Source: Fasciolopsis buskii (taxonomy: Eukaryota > Platyhelminthes > Trematoda > Plagiorchiida > Fasciolidae). Taken from it: 64,000 nt of DNA. The translations under genes and the position numbers were made by a program. Below the pieces are notes generated by a model. That model did no database searches and had not been told where the DNA came from. It saw only the letters and a list, made by a program, of their open reading frames with translations. This document shows, one piece after another, positions 60,505-64,000 of the stretch (its first letter is position 1; every line of letters begins with the position of its first letter). The stretch covers positions 43,309 through 107,308 of the forward strand of contig LUCM01009864.1 of the NCBI GenBank assembly GCA_008360955.1, in the 5' to 3' direction.

Positions 60505-61008
60505 TTATCTTTTTTTCACCGTGGCATTTGGAACTATTGGGATCTTCCAATGGGAATATTTTAAGTTATTTTGGTCACCTAATTTATCGACCTGAAAGAA
60601 AATAATAGTGTAGATAAGAGTTGCTGGAGGCCATCTTAGAGACAGCCGTAACGAACAGAAAGCATTCTGTGTGAGATACACTTTGCTCCAATTAGTTAGC
60701 GGTCCAAATGAAAGATGTCTTACTGGACAGCTGAACAATTCAAGGTCACATAACCAGAGAAACTTCAGTTGTGCTGTCTGAGTTTGCTGCTTGCAACGGA
60801 ACCTGTCCGACAAGTGCAATAATAAGTCCAAAAATTGACCAATTGCATTCGGGTTTATGTTCCTCGACTCAAGGTCATGGCCCGCTGATGAAAATAAGGC
60901 TGAAAATACGCCGGTCAGTTGGCCTTGTTGAAACCCCGTGACAAATCTTGGAACACCATAGTGAACCACATAAAAGTAACATTCTGTCAGGTATTCATCA
61001 CTCATCAC
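60505..61008 (-). CDS. Unrecognised 167-codon ORF
   Basis: The frame is open from ATG at 61008 to 60505 on the minus strand. It is of mixed, protein-like composition, with stretches such as FFYVV-like YFYVVHYGVPRFVTGF, NPNAIGQFLDLLLHLSDRF and FLWLCDLELFSCPVRHLSFG. Inside, CTATTATTTTCTTTCAG is a good splice acceptor and TTTTCAGCC another, so parts may be intron. No family is recognised. It is one of only three frames above 160 codons here. An alternative is a decayed transposable element, since no neighbour supports a gene. Confidence 0.25.
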   Translation of the reverse strand: MMSDEYLTECYFYVVHYGVPRFVTGFQQGQLTGVFSALFSSAGHDLESRNINPNAIGQFLDLLLHLSDRFRCKQQTQTAQLKFLWLCDLELFSCPVRHLSFGPLTNWSKVYLTQNAFCSLRLSLRWPPATLIYTIIFFQVDKLGDQNNLKYSHWKIPIVPNATVKKR

Positions 61009-61392
61009 GTGCGTCTGTACTTTAGCCCGTTGCTCGCTTGCAATCTACTTGGGCGGCGGAAGGTATTGATCTTGAACACAAAGTGTTTCGAGCTTGTTAG
61101 GTTTTACCATTTGTTTGCCTTAATGAACGAGTAATTTGTCTACGTAAGTATTTATGAATTCTTACTATTGGCATAAACATTGTACTGATGCCCGGTTACG
61201 AGAAAACCCTTACTATTTCCCAATCAGTAGTTCACGTAAGCACGACCATCAGAATTTTCACCACCATGTATCGTGAATCGTAGTACCTGAATAAATAGGT
61301 TCATGGCCTGAAATTTAAGTTTCCGGTAGATCCGCATGAACACGTCAATAAAGAAGTCAGTTTAACTTGATTCAAACATGAAACTTATCCGG

Positions 61393-61454
61393 CCTCGGCG
61401 GGACTTGAATCTCCACACGGACCCCACTATCGCTCGGCTAGCTAAGCTACGAGG
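61393..61454 (-). pseudogene. tRNA-like pseudogene or SINE head
   Basis: On the minus strand the 62-base segment begins CCTCGTAGCTTAGCTAG (A-box-like) and ends GATTCAAGTCC CGCCGAGG, with a B box that fits the consensus. The opening CCTCG can pair with the closing CGAGG as an acceptor stem. It is about ten bases short of a normal tRNA, and a clear anticodon arm is not visible. No family SINE tail is recognisable next to it, so it is a decayed tRNA copy or the head of another SINE type. Confidence 0.45.
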
Positions 61455-61459
61455 TCTAT

Positions 61460-63535
61460 CTGGAAAGTGTTTCGACGTTTCATTCAAGGATCATTCGGTA
61501 CTCAACCAAATTAGATGCACACATTATATCCGTTACAACGGATTTTCCGCAACCTGGGACCTGGGGTATTATTTCTGTGTGCTTCAATCACTTCTCTGGG
61601 TTATAACTCGCCGACATGACTGTTTTTTCGTACACAAATCCGATTTCCTGTATCGACGACGTAACATAAACCGCGGGGGGTTCGGCACGACGTCATACAA
61701 ACAAGATAACGAACGAACGAGACAGTTTTTATGGCATATTTTTACTCTGTCAGTGTTAATGCAGTTGAATAGACCTACAGTTTTACTTCTGCTTTCATTT
61801 ATTTTACGGTAGATGTGTAACATTTTAAGAAAGGATCCAAGGTCTTTGAATGACCGTCAAATAGAAAAGCGACCGACTGTCGTAGGAGTCGAATCCTAGA
61901 TGTTAACCTATCCGGCACGCCGTGGGCTGAAACGAAAAATCCCTACCGGAGCGCAGTCTACATAGCAGCCAGCTTTCGCCAAGCATGAATTGAGGAACCA
62001 ATGAGGCTCTCTACAGTCTACTGTCAAGTATGAACAACAAGAACCTCAAATAACTCCTTGCTCTCTCGACTTTCATTTTTGGCGGCCTCTAAGAATTAGG
62101 GCAAGTCATCTTTGCGAATCTATCCACTAAAATGTTTAGCAATAGATGGGTGCGGTCTTCGCGTCGTTGGATCTGCGCGCTCAAGACATTTTACATCACC
62201 CATTTTGAGAAATAATTGTGAGTTGTGCAAACTGTGGAGGCAAACACTGATCAGCTGCGTCTTTGCACCTCTGCCACCATCCCATTCCACAGATATCTCT
62301 CACTGACGAGAAGCACAGTATTTAGTCGGTTAATCACGTTCAGTTACACCTAAACATCCGGGGTAATGATTGCGCAAGTGATTTATTAGCAAAATCCCAT
62401 ATTTTCTTCAGAAATAGAAATAAATACAATGCTATCACATCACCAGATGGTTTTCAACCTAGTTACTGTAAATTTGCTGAAATCTACACCTTGATTTAGT
62501 GTGACGGATTGTGTACCTCCATGAACGGGTGAGCTATTCTGGGTAGCTTATCCCAACACAAAGGTTCATTTATGCTTCTAAAGTCAACAGGCACAGAGAG
62601 GCCCGTGGAAGCAGTATCTTCGTCCTCCAGATTGGAGCTTGATGTGATCCGACAACTCAATCGGAAAAATGAGTAGAGTAATAATTGGTACGGGTAGGTG
62701 GCCTTCCATTCAAGCACTCCCCACAGCCTTGCGGACGGGTTCTTGATAGGACTAAAGGCTTCGTCTGAGGATCCTAATAGATCTTTTGCTTACCGGCTGG
62801 ACTCTCAAGCAGCGCTTGTCCAAAACGGCCAATGAACACTACAAATTCAACGAGGTTTGTACTCCATCCGCAGGCCAATCCTGACCGTCTCAAGCAGTGC
62901 ATCGACGGGAGCGTGCAATAATCGGTGGATGCCCGCTACGAGTTCTCGCGTTGGATTAAGACCTCACTACCAGGTGGCTGAGATCTTTGAGTCAAAGCAT
63001 CGCGATAGGGTTCCCAAAGAAAACTTCGTGTGGCAAGTCTAATCACGAAGCCTTAATCAGAGGCGTTTTGACATTCAAAATCTTTTCTTTTCTTGTCGGC
63101 TCCACATCTGATTAATTTTCAGTCGCTTGATCATTATTTCTCGCTTTTTATCTCTCTGACAGTTGCTCCTATGAAGCCGCAACTAAAGCGAGATCAGGTT
63201 TTCTCGAGGTTAGTGTCTGTGTCAGCTGAACTGGACTTATATCAGCCAATATCTTCAGCTCATCTGTTAGTCAGCCTTCCAGTCAGTTTTATTTTATCAT
63301 TTCATTTTGTGCATTGCTGCCGGTTCTGATCCTACAACTGTTAGCAGCCAATAGAAAATCAAAGCATTTGCACTTCGGAAAACAAGTGCGATATGCGAAT
63401 GGTGATTGGAATAATTTATCACAGTATTTCGTACGACAGACAGAGACATCATCATATTTGTTTTGATAAGGACAATAAATTTCAGGAGCCGGATATTTAC
63501 AGGTCCAAACAAACATTGCCCAAGATACCCAGATT
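61460..63535. other. No supported gene
   Basis: The frame at 61378-61812 (plus, 144 codons) starts within the tRNA-like segment and has no motif. A 73-codon minus frame at 62496-62717 (containing SNLEDEDTASTGLSVP) has protein-like composition but no other support. Nothing else is recognisable. Confidence 0.35.
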
Positions 63536-63540
63536 GGGCT

Positions 63541-64000
63541 GCCATCATCATCGTCATCATCATCGTTCAGCGTTAAACAGCAAGGCAAGCCTCACTGACC
63601 GCTGCCGTTCCCCAGAGTTACACGTTTATATAAAAAGAGTGAATATTAAAGGGGAACAGGGAGTGGACCTACACAGGCGGGAAAAGATAAGATGCTGCTG
63701 CAGCCAACACACGAAACACAGTCTAACTGTACAAACGCACGTGTTTTCAATCATTCTGATTCGATAGAAAATGACAGCACGATCGCCACTGTTAACGGTT
63801 CAATGCCATATCCATCGGTGTCTCCTGCCAGCAAGTCGATGAGTCTTTCGGACCCCAACCACGAAGGCGTGAGACACCTATTCTACCTAACTTCGCTGTA
63901 CATTTTCTCATCCCACATTGCCACGTCATCTGTTGGCCTCCACATGGCTTCTTCCATTCCTTAGAAGGAACACTAAATAGGGCACGGTATGGTAGGCGAG
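63541..64000 (-). mobile_element. 5'-truncated or window-cut copy of the RTE-like LINE 3' end
   Basis: It is homologous to 405-835 in the same orientation. It begins at the 3' tip with CATCATCATCGTCATCATCATCG, then GTTCAGCGTTAAACAGCAAGGCAAG (compare CATTCAGCAGTAAACAACGGGGCAAG at the first copy), and continues through ACAGTCTAACTG, TTTTCAATCATT, CACGTCATCT and GGGCACGGTA up to the window end. The coding part, if any, lies outside the window. A trinucleotide tail at the end of the minus strand is consistent with RTE-type retroposition. Confidence 0.82.

Noticed and set aside
63289..63588. Minus-strand ORF with an aspartate run
   Set aside because: The run is the ATC-type tail of the LINE copy starting at 63541, not a protein feature.

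Overview
This is a eukaryotic, non-coding-looking stretch of a repeat-rich genome, most like that of a parasitic flatworm (digenean trematode). The clues are degenerate non-LTR retrotransposons of RTE-like and jockey-like type, tRNA-derived SINEs, many di-, tri- and tetranucleotide microsatellites, moderate G+C, and the absence of bacterial gene packing, operons or ribosome binding sites. The species assignment is an inference from repeat types. No feature proves it.

Layout. 0.4-3.9 kb: a nearly full-length, dead RTE-like LINE on the minus strand (endonuclease then reverse transcriptase), with a SINE inserted inside it. 4-21 kb: mostly featureless sequence with one NPGP (2A-like) ORF, one SINE, simple repeats, and a weak cluster of exon-like ORFs at 17.5-18.5 kb. 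20.3-20.7 and 26.5-27.2 kb: a short repeat family, two copies of which form a ~650 bp palindrome between (TA)n tracts. 21.3 kb: the best-preserved SINE. 24-25.4 kb: weak exon-like ORFs, one with a signal-peptide-like start. 35.2 kb: a candidate membrane-protein exon. 35.7-36.2 kb: a MITE-like inverted repeat. 37.2-39.7 kb: a dead jockey-like LINE on the plus strand. 42.3, 47.1 and 60.5 kb: the three longest ORFs (166-177 codons), all unrecognised. 47.7-48.8 kb: a second RTE-like reverse transcriptase fragment, split by an (ATAG)n microsatellite. 46.1, 49.1 and 57.1 kb: more SINEs, one with a different tRNA-like head. 63.5-64 kb: a second copy of the 3' untranslated region of the first LINE, running off the end.

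No conserved cellular gene can be identified with confidence. ORFs of 60-100 codons are about as frequent as chance predicts, so single short ORFs mean little here. The window is best read as intergenic sequence, or the inside of a very large intron, built from successive waves of LINE, SINE and MITE insertion. The LINEs would have supplied the enzymes that mobilised the SINEs. All copies seen here are broken.
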